Source: Clostridia bacterium
GTDB taxonomy: Bacteria; Bacillota; Clostridia; DUPQ01
DNA length: 45,373 nt
NCBI GenBank assembly: GCA_016929655.1
Contig: JAFGIJ010000086.1
Span: forward strand, 1 to 45,373
Direction: 5' to 3'
The translations under genes and the position numbers were made by a program. A model generated the notes under the pieces. It was not told the DNA's origin. It saw nothing but the letters and a program-made list of their open reading frames with translations, and did no database searches. Shown in pieces: positions 9,178 to 17,883 of this stretch (positions are counted from its first letter, which is position 1; every line of letters starts with the position of its first letter).

Positions 9178-10713
9178 ATGAAAAAAAGAACGATAATTAT
9201 GTTTCTGGTGTTATCAATGGTTGTGATCCCTCTGTCTGCAGCAGTTTCTGGCACAGATCAAATAAACAACAGCAGCCAGTTCTTCAATTGGCTGAGCCAA
9301 ACCGGGACCCCGATTTATAGTGTAAGCGGCAGCTATCTGGCCAATTACGAAACTTACAGAGATTATGGTTTAATAGTTTATGGAAGCCCGTCAAATGTCA
9401 CGGGAAATGAGACAAGGGACGGAGAGTACAGGTATCTTGGTTATACTTTCCTTGAATCAAAATATACCAACCAGCTTTTTCCCAATGATGCAACTTATGG
9501 CAATCTGCCTGAAAACTGGGATTATGTCAATGTCAGTGGAGCTATTGAAAGCTGGGATTCACTTGAACAAACAGTTCAAAAACCATATATGCTATATACA
9601 AAACTCATCGGTCACGGGGCAACTTCACTGACAGCTGCAGATATAGGAATATACAAGACCAGAATCCAAAGTCCCGCAACCTGGATGAATACGGGCAGTA
9701 TATACACATATAAGTCAAACGATTACTATGCAACATTCAGCGTTCCCTCAATGGGAATCGGAGTGCTGACAGCATCAATGGAACCCGACACAACAAGTAT
9801 AACAGTTGAAAAAGCAGTAAAAAGTGAAAAAGTACGCATCAATCTTGCTGCTTCGGTCAATAAACCAAAGGATGAAGTCAGTTATATCAAGGTGGTCTTT
9901 CATTTTCCAGGAGGTGACATTCCAAGGTTCTTTCACAACACAAATTCCATTGATATAAATCAGGACGCAAATATCCCGGTTTCAGATAATCTTCCTGACA
10001 CAGTCATGCTGACTGCTACCGTTACATCTGAAAGCATTTTTGGGGACAAGCTTGTGAGAAACCTCAGTTGCAGCATTGATGTTTTTGAAGTAAATTCCGG
10101 AACAACGGGATCTTCTACCCCGGTTCCGACTTCTACACCCAGACCACCTGTGCCAACATTTTCACCAACAGTGACACCGGTACCCACATCAAGCCCTTCA
10201 CCAACTTCCACACCTGCACCTACCTCTTCTCCCGAGCCGGAAGAATACCTGCCGGTAAGAAGTGTCATGTTATGGGGAGACTGGAATTATTGGGAAAACT
10301 CCCCGCATAGATTTCTTGCCCTTGAGAAAATTCATGTAAAAGTAACATTTGCAGGTTATGTCCGGAACATTGTTGTCAGAATGTCATCACAGCTTGAAAG
10401 TATGCAGTATACAAATTCCGATGGGTATACATATGATTACTGTAATGATTTCTTCGGGTATTATGTTGATTTTCCTGAAGACTCAACAGTAGTACCTGAT
10501 TACAGTTTATGGGGACTTCCTTATGTACAATGGGATTATATAATTCCTTTATGCAATGAAACCATTGATTGGAGCGGAGCAAGGGTAAGGCAACCATATA
10601 AAATGACTATTACAGTGAATGGAAGAATAGGTGAATCACAGGTCATCACGATAGAGGACATAGACATAACAGGAAATACATATGAACTTCTTCACCCGCA
10701 GCCTCTGAATTAA
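9178..10713 (+). CDS. Exported two-domain protein with Pro/Thr/Ser linker, unknown function
   Basis: 511 residues. A signal peptide (about 1-25) is followed by a Tyr/Asn-rich beta-type domain (about 30-310), a low-complexity Pro/Thr/Ser linker (about 312-350) and a Trp/Tyr-rich C-terminal domain (about 355-511). Such linkers are typical of secreted clostridial proteins with separate modules. I do not recognise either domain, and no catalytic or binding motif is evident. It has GGAGG inside the end of the SLH gene and is translationally coupled to it. The SLH partner may tether this protein to the wall (inference). Confidence 0.75.
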   Translation: MKKRTIIMFLVLSMVVIPLSAAVSGTDQINNSSQFFNWLSQTGTPIYSVSGSYLANYETYRDYGLIVYGSPSNVTGNETRDGEYRYLGYTFLESKYTNQLFPNDATYGNLPENWDYVNVSGAIESWDSLEQTVQKPYMLYTKLIGHGATSLTAADIGIYKTRIQSPATWMNTGSIYTYKSNDYYATFSVPSMGIGVLTASMEPDTTSITVEKAVKSEKVRINLAASVNKPKDEVSYIKVVFHFPGGDIPRFFHNTNSIDINQDANIPVSDNLPDTVMLTATVTSESIFGDKLVRNLSCSIDVFEVNSGTTGSSTPVPTSTPRPPVPTFSPTVTPVPTSSPSPTSTPAPTSSPEPEEYLPVRSVMLWGDWNYWENSPHRFLALEKIHVKVTFAGYVRNIVVRMSSQLESMQYTNSDGYTYDYCNDFFGYYVDFPEDSTVVPDYSLWGLPYVQWDYIIPLCNETIDWSGARVRQPYKMTITVNGRIGESQVITIEDIDITGNTYELLHPQPLN

Positions 10714-10716
10714 AAA

Positions 10717-10738
10717 ACGGACCGCATCCGCGGCCCGT
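10717..10738 (-). terminator. Terminator between convergent genes
   Basis: The hairpin ACGGACCGC / GCGGCCCGT with loop ATCC has one mismatch. On the minus strand six T follow it, so it chiefly terminates the isomerase-family gene; it may also stop the exported-protein operon. Confidence 0.75.
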
Positions 10739-10749
10739 TGAACTAAATG

Positions 10750-12243
10750 CTATTCAGGTTTGATACCGAATGGGTTTTCCTTCCGGTAAAGCATTGAGGC
10801 AGGTTGGTTGAACCCGATATCAGATACTCCCATCATTTTTAAAGCTTCAAACAGAATTCTTCCCTTGTGTTCAAAACCAATACCTGCATGGTGGGGGAAT
10901 CTTTTTTCAATTAACACATGTCTGTAGAACCGCTTCATTTCATTGATTGCAATGACCCCTATGCTGCCGAATGAGGCGGGATCCACATCAAGGACTTCAC
11001 CCTCAGCTACATAACTGCTCAGTGCACTTTCGGCAGTTCCCTGAAGCCTGAACATTGTAACAGGATTCGGAGCAATTCTACCTTCAAGGGTTCCTCTTGA
11101 TATATTGGGTTCTGAATCCGGTTCAAGAAGCCGGTGCATTATCAGCTGATATTTCATCTTTGGATCAACCATGAGACTTTTTGGGGTGTTTCCGCAGTGG
11201 AAACCCATGAAAACATCTGTTGATTTATAGTTGAATTTTTCTTTTATATGCTCATCATACATGTCCTTTGGGACAGTGTTGTTTATATCAAGCAGAGTTG
11301 AGGGTTTCAGTGTGGCACATGTCAGCATGTATTCACTTAATGCACCATATATATCAGCTTCACAGGAAATGGGAATACCCCTTGATGCAAATCTAGAATT
11401 TACGTAGCAGGGGACAAAACCGAACTGGGTTTGGAATGCGGGCCAGCACTTGTTTGCAAATACCACATGCTTGGAATATCCCAGATTCTTTTCCATCCAG
11501 TCGGACAGAGTCAGTTCATACTGTGCTAATTTCAATAGAAATTCAGGATATGTGTTACCTGTTCCAAGTTCCTCTGCCATATCTGCAGCAACATCCTTTA
11601 TCCTTGGATCATTGGAATGATTGTTATAGGCTTCAAAAAGATCCAGTTCAGAATTTTCCATGATTTCAACACCCAGATTATAAAGAGGTTTTATTGGGGC
11701 ATTGCAGGCAAGAAAATCGAAGGGTCGTGGGCCGAAGGAAATAATCTTCAGGTTTCTTACACCGGTCACTACCCTTGAAATTTCAATGAAGTCATAAATC
11801 ATGTGGGCGACTTCAATTGCTGTACCCACAGGATATTCAGGTATATATGGAGTAAGGTTTCTCAGACCTATGCTATATGAAGCATTAAGCATACCGCAGT
11901 ATGCGTCACCCCTGCCATTTATGAGGTCCTTGCCGGTTTCCTCTGAGGCAGCTGCGAACATGACAGGCCCGTTGAATTCCTGTGCGAGTAATGTAGACGG
12001 ACCTTCAGGTCCGAAATTCCCAAGGAAAATACAAAGGGCATTTGCATCTGTTGCTGCAATCTCGGAAAGAGCCTTCCTGACATCCATTTCATTTTCTATG
12101 GTAGTCTGTATTTCGACTACAGGCATATTCATTTCATTGGCATAAGCCATGACTGCTCTTCTTCTTTTTTCGGAAAGTTCAATTGGAAAGCAGTCTCTGC
12201 TTACCGCAACAAGTGCTACTTTTATATTTGGTATATTGTTCAT
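10750..12243 (-). CDS. L-fucose/L-arabinose isomerase family protein
   Basis: 497 residues, the size of fucose isomerase-like proteins (COG2407). The C-terminal half contains ISCEADIYGAL, in which the acidic residue in CEAD is a metal ligand of the family, and GFHCGN. The N-terminal half has a Rossmann-like start (IKVALVAVSRDC) and substrate-loop FLGNFGPEGP. These enzymes interconvert aldoses and ketoses or related sugars with a divalent metal; the specific sugar is not readable. A GGAGGG site precedes the ATG. It is a single-gene unit here with no kinase or aldolase beside it. Confidence 0.8.
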   Translation of the reverse strand: MNNIPNIKVALVAVSRDCFPIELSEKRRRAVMAYANEMNMPVVEIQTTIENEMDVRKALSEIAATDANALCIFLGNFGPEGPSTLLAQEFNGPVMFAAASEETGKDLINGRGDAYCGMLNASYSIGLRNLTPYIPEYPVGTAIEVAHMIYDFIEISRVVTGVRNLKIISFGPRPFDFLACNAPIKPLYNLGVEIMENSELDLFEAYNNHSNDPRIKDVAADMAEELGTGNTYPEFLLKLAQYELTLSDWMEKNLGYSKHVVFANKCWPAFQTQFGFVPCYVNSRFASRGIPISCEADIYGALSEYMLTCATLKPSTLLDINNTVPKDMYDEHIKEKFNYKSTDVFMGFHCGNTPKSLMVDPKMKYQLIMHRLLEPDSEPNISRGTLEGRIAPNPVTMFRLQGTAESALSSYVAEGEVLDVDPASFGSIGVIAINEMKRFYRHVLIEKRFPHHAGIGFEHKGRILFEALKMMGVSDIGFNQPASMLYRKENPFGIKPE

Positions 12244-12298
12244 GGTTCCCTCCTGTAATTTATGAAATTATATCATAATAATCCAAGGCAGTGTCATC

Positions 12299-13327
12299 TC
12301 AGTCAGTGTCAATGATTTTATCCGAGGCTTTGATAAGGCGGTTCATTACGGCTTCCTCCAACTCTCCTATATTAAAATACTCGCTGTATATTGCGCTAAC
12401 ACCAGTCTTGTCAAACAAACGAAGTGCATGAAAAATATTGGATGCAATTTCACTTGGATTACTGCGGCTGCCTGCACTGATTTTATTATTGGAATTGTAC
12501 AGTGAAATGGTTTCATCCGAACAAAGTATACCGGTAGTGAAATCATCTGCAGACAATTCATTGATTCTTGCAGCAACCTGACTTATGGAACCTTTGACTA
12601 TTATTAGGGGAGATTCCGGGGAATAATGCCGGTATTTCATACCGGGTGATTTAGGTGCGTTGCCTGCATCATGGATGAATGCTTTTCTGACATCGGGTAC
12701 AACCATTTTTATTTCATTGAATGATATGCCACCGGGCCTTAGGATTTCAATGGGAGAAACTGTAAGGTCCAGGACTGTTGATTCAAGACCGATTACACTT
12801 CTTCCTGAATCAATGATGGCATCTACCCTCCCAGCCAGGTCTTCTATTACATGAGAACCGTCTGTAGTACTGGGTTTGCCTGATAGATTTGCACTGGGAG
12901 CTGCAATGGGTAAGCCGGTTGCTTCTATCAAGGCCATAGCTATTTTATCAGAAGGTATTCTAAATGCAGCAGTTGAAAGACCCCCTGTGGCTGAATCCGG
13001 AACCATTGGCTTTTTCTCAAATATCATGGAAAGGGGCCCGGGACAGAAAAAATGAGCCAGCGTACCGGCTATCTTCGGAATATTATTTGCGTACTTTTTT
13101 ATTTCATCAAATGAGTGAACATGAAGAATAAGAGGATTGTCCGATGGGCGTCCCTTAGCAGTAAATATTTTTTTTATTGCTGATTCATCAAGCGCATTGG
13201 CTCCCAGCCCATAGACGGTTTCTGTCGGAAAAGCTACGGTTCCCCCACTTTTCAGGATATCCGCACACTGCAGGATTGACTTTTTATCAATATTGTCGGG
13301 ATCAATTCTAAATATCCTGGTTTCCAT
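12299..13327 (-). CDS. tsaC: L-threonylcarbamoyladenylate synthase (Sua5/YwlC type)
   Basis: 342 residues: an N-terminal YrdC/TsaC catalytic domain (about 12-200) with GGTVAFPTETVYGLGANA, KGRPSDNPL and SANLSGKPS, and a C-terminal Sua5 domain (about 225-335) joined by SPGMKYRHYSP. It makes threonylcarbamoyl-AMP from threonine, bicarbonate and ATP for the universal t6A37 tRNA modification. AGGA lies before the ATG. It follows prfA by 8 nt, a pairing seen in many Firmicutes. The Sua5 domain distinguishes it from the short enterobacterial TsaC. Confidence 0.95.
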   Translation of the reverse strand: METRIFRIDPDNIDKKSILQCADILKSGGTVAFPTETVYGLGANALDESAIKKIFTAKGRPSDNPLILHVHSFDEIKKYANNIPKIAGTLAHFFCPGPLSMIFEKKPMVPDSATGGLSTAAFRIPSDKIAMALIEATGLPIAAPSANLSGKPSTTDGSHVIEDLAGRVDAIIDSGRSVIGLESTVLDLTVSPIEILRPGGISFNEIKMVVPDVRKAFIHDAGNAPKSPGMKYRHYSPESPLIIVKGSISQVAARINELSADDFTTGILCSDETISLYNSNNKISAGSRSNPSEIASNIFHALRLFDKTGVSAIYSEYFNIGELEEAVMNRLIKASDKIIDTD

Positions 13328-13335
13328 GGCAATCC

Positions 13336-14406
13336 TTATAAATCTGAATGGGATAGTTTCTTTGCCTGGTCTTCGGTAATCAGTGCATCAATCAATTCGT
13401 CCAGGGTACCATTCATTATTTCTTCAATTTTATAAAGAGTCAGGTTTATTCTGTGGTCGGTGACCCGCCCCTGTGGGAAGTTATAGGTTCTTATGCGTTC
13501 ACTTCGGTCTCCTGTTCCTACCTGGCTCTTCCGGTTCTGTGCAATTTCTTTATCCTGCTCCATCTGTGCAATTTCAAAAAGCTTGGCACGAAGAATTTTA
13601 AAAGCCTTATCTTTGTTCTTGTGCTGGCTTCTTTCATCCTGGCATGTAACTACTATCCCTGTCGGTGTGTGGGTGAGACGTATTGCCGAATCGGTTTTGT
13701 TGACATGCTGTCCGCCGGCTCCGGAAGATCTGTAAGTGTCAATTTCCACATCGTTTGGATTTATATCAACATCAACTTCATCAGCCTCGGGAAGAACTGC
13801 CACAGTAACGGTGGATGTATGTATTCTTCCGCTGGATTCGGTTTCAGGAACCCTTTGCACCCTATGAACGCCACTTTCATATTTAAGCCTGCTGTATGCA
13901 CCGGCGGCATCTATGGAAAACGATATTTCCTTTATTCCACCGATGCCGGTTACGTTTGCATCAAGTATTTCGCTGCTCCAACCCCTGTTCTCAGCATACA
14001 TTGTATACATTCTGTGAAGGTCTGCTGCAAACAAAGCTGCTTCATCGCCGCCGGCACCACCACGAATTTCGATTATTACGCTTTTACTGTCATTTGGGTC
14101 GCTGGGAAGAAGGAGAACACGTAACTGGTCTTCAATTGACGGCATCATTTCCCTTGCTTCCTTGAGTTCGTCATCATACATTTCCTTGAAATCAGGATCA
14201 AGGCTCCCTGACAGCATTTCAAGTGCTTCGGCAATCTTTTTCTTGACTTCCTTGTATTCCCTGTACTTTTCAACAATGGGTTGCAAATCATTAATTTCCT
14301 TCATAAGACTGCGGTAACGGTCCTGGTTTGATATAACAGAAGGATCAGACAGCTGTCTGCTTATTTCTTCATACCTATTTTCAATATTTTCCAATTTATC
14401 AAACAT
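13336..14406 (-). CDS. prfA: Peptide chain release factor 1
   Basis: 356 residues. The GGQ peptidyl-hydrolysis motif sits in [15 protein letters not shown], and the anticodon-like PxT motif is represented by RVPETES. RF1 reads UAA and UAG and releases the peptide. The start at 14406 gives MFDKLENIE, the family's normal N-terminus; an in-frame GTG at 14421 would add five residues. The prmC gene, which encodes the GGQ methylase and often lies beside prfA, is absent from this spot. Confidence 0.96.
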   Translation of the reverse strand: MFDKLENIENRYEEISRQLSDPSVISNQDRYRSLMKEINDLQPIVEKYREYKEVKKKIAEALEMLSGSLDPDFKEMYDDELKEAREMMPSIEDQLRVLLLPSDPNDSKSVIIEIRGGAGGDEAALFAADLHRMYTMYAENRGWSSEILDANVTGIGGIKEISFSIDAAGAYSRLKYESGVHRVQRVPETESSGRIHTSTVTVAVLPEADEVDVDINPNDVEIDTYRSSGAGGQHVNKTDSAIRLTHTPTGIVVTCQDERSQHKNKDKAFKILRAKLFEIAQMEQDKEIAQNRKSQVGTGDRSERIRTYNFPQGRVTDHRINLTLYKIEEIMNGTLDELIDALITEDQAKKLSHSDL

Positions 14407-14582
14407 AATCCACCAATTCACTTAAATTTCAACGGTTGTTCAGAAACAATATATCATTGAACAGCCGCTACCAATTATGTCATATTTGACAATATAGTGC
14501 AATAAATCTTCATGTCAGTGAGATATGAAATAAGTATCATTTAGTTACTTGTTGTGCAAATCCTTTCTACAAAGGCATTACA

Positions 14583-14592
14583 CAATTTGTAG
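14583..14592 (+). promoter_or_regulatory. NrdR box 1 (degenerate)
   Basis: CAATTTGTAG matches 8 of 10 positions of the NrdR core CwAtATaTwG. It starts exactly 32 bp, about three helical turns, before the perfect second box, which is the expected tandem arrangement. Confidence 0.6.
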
Positions 14593-14614
14593 TAAAAAAA
14601 AAAGAGGGAAACCA

Positions 14615-14624
14615 CAATATATTG
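14615..14624 (+). promoter_or_regulatory. NrdR box 2
   Basis: CAATATATTG matches all 10 core positions of the NrdR box and is a perfect palindrome when extended to ACAATATATTGT. It abuts the -35 region, so NrdR binding at high dATP should block nrdD transcription. Confidence 0.75.
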
Positions 14625-14654
14625 TTGATTTTTTTAATCAAAGGTGCGTATAAT
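14625..14654 (+). promoter_or_regulatory. nrdD promoter
   Basis: TTGATT (14625-14630), 18-bp spacer, TATAAT (14649-14654). This predicts an untranslated leader of roughly 50 nt before the ATG at 14714. Confidence 0.6.
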
Positions 14655-14713
14655 ATTTATAACAGTTTCTAGTTACAACAACAAAATATAATACGGGAGA
14701 TAAATCATTTACT

Positions 14714-16807
14714 ATGAAAAAAATACAAAAGAGAGATGGGCGCATTGAGCGTTTTTACAAAGAGAAAATTACATGGGCAATCTTCAAAGCGGCACAGGCC
14801 TGCGGCGGTGATGACTTCAAGAAGTCAGAGGAACTAGCCAATCAGGTTGTAGAGGTCGCTTCTTTTCGCTATAAGGACGAGATACCAAGCGTAGAACAAA
14901 TCCAGGATATAGTTGAAAAAGTCCTTATTGAAAACGGTCATGCCAAAACAGCAAAAGCATATATTCTTTATCGTGAAAAGAGAAGCGGTGCCAGACAGAT
15001 GAATGCACTGATTGGTGCAACCATCGAGATGTTTGGAGATTATCTTGGTGAAAAAGACTGGCATGTCAAGGAAAATGCCAACACTCAGAAAAGTGTTAAT
15101 GGTCTTAATAATTATGTCAGGGAAGTATTTACAAAAAGTTACTGGCTCCATGAAGTATATCCTGAAGAAGTGAGAAATGCACATCTTGAGGGTGAGTGCC
15201 ATATCCATGACCTTGGTTTTTTTGGACCGTATTGTGCCGGTTGGGATCTTCGCCAGCTTCTTACAATAGGCTTCGGAGGCGTATATGGCAAGGTTGAGAG
15301 CAGTCCGGCCAAACATCTGCGCGCTTTCCTAGGACAAATTGTAAATTCCACTTTTACTACCCAGGGAGAAACAGCTGGTGCACAGGCCTGGTCAAGCTTT
15401 GATACATATTGTGCTCCATTTATCAGATTTGATGAGCTGGATTACAAAAAAGTCAAACAGGCACTCCAGGAATTTATATTCAATATCAATGTTCCGACCA
15501 GGGTTGGATTTCAGTGTCCGTTTTCAAACCTGACATTTGACATAACAGTGCCTTCAACACTTAAAGACCATCCGATAATAATCGGAGGACAGTACAGGGA
15601 GGAAACCTACGGTGACTTCCAGGCTGAAATGGATATGTTCAATAAAGCATTCTGCGAAGTAATGCTGGAGGGTGACGCCAAGGGCAGGGTCTTCACTTTC
15701 CCGATTCCGACACTGAATATAACAAACGAGTTCAATTGGAACAGCGAAGTAGTTGATGATTTTATGAAAATCACATGCAAATACGGTATCCCGTATTTTG
15801 CCAACTATGTAAATTCAGACCTTTCACCTGAAGATGCAGTATCAATGTGCTGCAGACTTAGACTGGATACAAAGGAGCTCAGAAAGAGGGGCGGGGGTCT
15901 TTTCGGCAGTAATCCTCTTACCGGTTCAGTTGGTGTATGTACAATCAATCTTCCAAGGCTCGGGTATATATCTGAAACCAAGAATGAATTCAAGGCTAGA
16001 CTTTGGAAACTGGCTCAAACCTGCAAGACAAGCCTGGAGATAAAAAGAAAAATCATAGAGAGTCAGACGCTGAATGGACTTTATCCTTATTCAGCACATT
16101 ACCTGAAGGAAGTTCATGAAAAAACCGGGGAATATTGGTTCAATCATTTCAGCACCATAGGAATTGTCGGTATGAATGAAGCTCTTCTCAATTTCATGGG
16201 CAAGGACATAACAACTGAAGAAGGCCAGGAGTTTTCTGTTGAAATAATGGAATACCTAAGGGATCTGTTAAAGGATTTCCAGACCGAAACAGGCCATGTA
16301 TATAATCTCGAAGCAACTCCGGCTGAGGGAACTTCATACAGACTTGCCAAGATGGACCTTGAAAAATACCCTGATATAATTACCGCCGGAAACAATATCC
16401 CCTACTATACAAATTCTACACAAGTACCTGTTGAATTCTCAGATGATATCTTTGAAGTACTTGACAAACAGGATTTACTTCAGAGTCTTTATACCGGCGG
16501 AACTGTCCTTCATCTGTATATGGGCGAAAGCATTGAGGATATTGAAACCTGCAAGAATCTTATAAAGACCATTTTTTCAAAGTATAAGCTTCCATATATT
16601 TCTATAACACCTACTTTCAGCATCTGTAATAACCATGGTTACATCAGGGGAGAACACTTTAACTGCCCTGACTGCGGAGCTGAAACAGAGGTGTGGTCAA
16701 GGGTTACCGGTTACCTTAGACCGGTTGAAAATTACAATGCGGGTAAGAAGGAAGAATATATGGAGAGAAAGAAATTCGTACTCGAGGCAAAACAGATATC
16801 ATGCTGA
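14714..16807 (+). CDS. nrdD: Anaerobic (class III) ribonucleoside-triphosphate reductase
   Basis: 697 residues. An ATP-cone allosteric domain occupies about 1-90 (IQKRDGRIERFYKEKI). The glycyl-radical barrel follows, with SMCCRLRLD and GGGLFGSNPLTGSVG. The C-terminus has the radical site RVTGYLRP with Gly666. The zinc site reads Cys638-x2-His641 and Cys651-x2-Cys654, so one ligand is His where many homologues have Cys. It reduces NTPs to dNTPs with formate as reductant and only works without oxygen. GGGAGA lies upstream of the ATG. It overlaps nrdG by 7 nt. Confidence 0.96.
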   Translation: MKKIQKRDGRIERFYKEKITWAIFKAAQACGGDDFKKSEELANQVVEVASFRYKDEIPSVEQIQDIVEKVLIENGHAKTAKAYILYREKRSGARQMNALIGATIEMFGDYLGEKDWHVKENANTQKSVNGLNNYVREVFTKSYWLHEVYPEEVRNAHLEGECHIHDLGFFGPYCAGWDLRQLLTIGFGGVYGKVESSPAKHLRAFLGQIVNSTFTTQGETAGAQAWSSFDTYCAPFIRFDELDYKKVKQALQEFIFNINVPTRVGFQCPFSNLTFDITVPSTLKDHPIIIGGQYREETYGDFQAEMDMFNKAFCEVMLEGDAKGRVFTFPIPTLNITNEFNWNSEVVDDFMKITCKYGIPYFANYVNSDLSPEDAVSMCCRLRLDTKELRKRGGGLFGSNPLTGSVGVCTINLPRLGYISETKNEFKARLWKLAQTCKTSLEIKRKIIESQTLNGLYPYSAHYLKEVHEKTGEYWFNHFSTIGIVGMNEALLNFMGKDITTEEGQEFSVEIMEYLRDLLKDFQTETGHVYNLEATPAEGTSYRLAKMDLEKYPDIITAGNNIPYYTNSTQVPVEFSDDIFEVLDKQDLLQSLYTGGTVLHLYMGESIEDIETCKNLIKTIFSKYKLPYISITPTFSICNNHGYIRGEHFNCPDCGAETEVWSRVTGYLRPVENYNAGKKEEYMERKKFVLEAKQISC

Positions 16808-17517
16808 TTGCCGGACTACAGAAAAATTCTCTTGTAGACTATAGGGGCAAAGTGGCTGCGGTCGTCTTTGTCCCTTTTTGCAATTATAATTGCTTTTACT
16901 GCCATAATCGTATTCTGTTGGAAAAGGACCCTGGAAAAATAAAATACAGACCTACAGAAACGGAAGATTTCTTTCGTTTCCTTGAAAAAAGGATAGGGCT
17001 GCTGCAGGGAGTGGTTATTACGGGCGGGGAACCTACCCTCCATAAGGGTCTTGGAGAGTTCATAAACAGAGTGAGATCATTGGGATATCCTGTTAAACTT
17101 GATTCAAATGGATATAAGCCGGAAGTTCTGGAAGAATTGATTTCTGAAGGAATGCTTGATTCAATCGCAATGGATATAAAGGGACCTGTCTTAAAATACT
17201 CTGAAATATGCGGCGTTACAGTTGATATTGATAAGATTAGGAAAAGCATATCACTGATAATGGACAGCGACCTGGACTACGAATTCCGGACAACGGTTCC
17301 ACCCGGGTTCACTCTCGAAGATATTGAGGGGGCTGTTAAATTGGTGGAAGGAGCAGATCTTTATACTCTCCAGCAGTTCAGAAAACCCGAGAACACCGGT
17401 GATTTTACTGATATACGTAATAACCTAAAGCCGAATACTAAGGAATTTTTCAAAGAAGCAGTAGAAATCTGCAGGTCGTATGTTAAGGAAGTTAAAACAA
17501 GAGGCATAGCTCTTTGA
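16801..17517 (+). CDS. nrdG: Anaerobic ribonucleotide reductase activating protein (radical SAM)
   Basis: 238 residues with the radical-SAM cluster motif CNYNCFYC (Cys27, Cys31, Cys34) and the SAM-binding GGEP motif at about residue 76. It generates the glycyl radical on NrdD from S-adenosylmethionine and a [4Fe-4S] cluster. It is longer than the E. coli-type NrdG (about 155) and resembles the PflA-like NrdG group common in clostridia. The start overlaps the end of nrdD by 7 nt, which argues for translational coupling and fixes the partner. Confidence 0.93.
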   Translation: MLIAGLQKNSLVDYRGKVAAVVFVPFCNYNCFYCHNRILLEKDPGKIKYRPTETEDFFRFLEKRIGLLQGVVITGGEPTLHKGLGEFINRVRSLGYPVKLDSNGYKPEVLEELISEGMLDSIAMDIKGPVLKYSEICGVTVDIDKIRKSISLIMDSDLDYEFRTTVPPGFTLEDIEGAVKLVEGADLYTLQQFRKPENTGDFTDIRNNLKPNTKEFFKEAVEICRSYVKEVKTRGIAL

Positions 17518-17550
17518 TATCAAAAATGATACACAGATAAAAACTTATGG

Positions 17551-17556
17551 TATAAT
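17551..17556 (+). promoter_or_regulatory. -10 element of the SRP RNA gene
   Basis: TATAAT lies 7 nt before the expected 5' end of the RNA. The -35 is poor (TGATAC around 17527-17532 with an 18-bp spacer). Confidence 0.5.
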
Positions 17557-17563
17557 ATTTTTT

Positions 17564-17832
17564 GCCGCGCTAGACGGGGAATCAGCGGTGCCCTGTAACC
17601 TGCAACCCGCTATAGCAGGGTTTAATCCCCGCCCTAGGCCACCGGCGGTAAGGCAGCCCGGTGCTGGCGATGTTGAAGACTTGGTCCTTCGCAATGGTTG
17701 TTCGTGAATCCCGTCAGGTCCGGAAGGAAGCAGCGGTAAGTGAAATTTTCCATGTGCCGGAGGTCAACCTGGTCTGAGTCGTTGGCAGCGACAGCGCTTG
17801 TTGTTTGTGTTCGAAGGCGGGTGCGCGGTTTT
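17564..17832 (+). ncRNA. ffs: Signal recognition particle RNA, large Gram-positive type
   Basis: About 268 nt. The universal SRP core GTCAGGTCCGGAAGGAAGCA lies in the middle (about 17717-17736), with the matching strand of the Ffh-binding helix further on. The 5' part (CCGCGCTAGACGGGGA, then CGGTGCCCTGTAACC) is the Alu domain characteristic of Bacillus/Clostridium scRNA. The ends pair (CCGCGC 17565-17570 with GCGCGG 17823-17828) and a T-run follows. With Ffh it targets nascent membrane and secreted proteins. Location just before dnaX matches B. subtilis. Confidence 0.96.
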
Positions 17833-17837
17833 TATTT
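17821..17837 (+). terminator. Terminator of the SRP RNA
   Basis: The 3' strand GCGCGG of the terminal helix is followed by TTTTTATTTT, so the closing helix of the RNA itself probably contributes to termination. Confidence 0.55.
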
Positions 17838-17849
17838 TGCCGTTCATTT

Positions 17850-17857
17850 GATATAAT
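17850..17857 (+). promoter_or_regulatory. Possible extended -10 promoter of dnaX
   Basis: TTGATATAAT includes the extended -10 TGATATAAT ending at 17857, 26 nt before the dnaX ATG. No strong -35 is seen. It would let dnaX-ybaB-recR be transcribed independently of the SRP RNA. Confidence 0.45.
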
Positions 17858-17883
17858 TATAGTACTGAAAAAGCGGAGGAATT

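Larger units (their letters stand above)
14407..14713. other. Divergent intergenic region prfA / nrdD
   Basis: About 307 bp without a gene. The half nearer nrdD carries two NrdR-like boxes and the nrdD promoter. An inverted repeat CTACAAA (14567-14573) / TTTGTAG (14586-14592) overlaps the first box. Nothing else was recognised near prfA apart from AT-rich sequence. Confidence 0.6.

Noticed and set aside
10120-10250. Repetitive Pro/Thr/Ser-coding DNA as a tandem repeat element
   Set aside because: It encodes an irregular low-complexity protein linker in frame; no exact DNA repeat unit.
13453-14124. A 223-codon open frame on the plus strand inside prfA
   Set aside because: prfA is certain on the other strand; the frame is a compositional shadow without a start signal.
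14567-14592. CTACAAA...TTTGTAG hairpin as a riboswitch or attenuator
   Set aside because: It lies upstream of the predicted nrdD transcript start and overlaps an NrdR-like box, so it is more likely part of the DNA control region.
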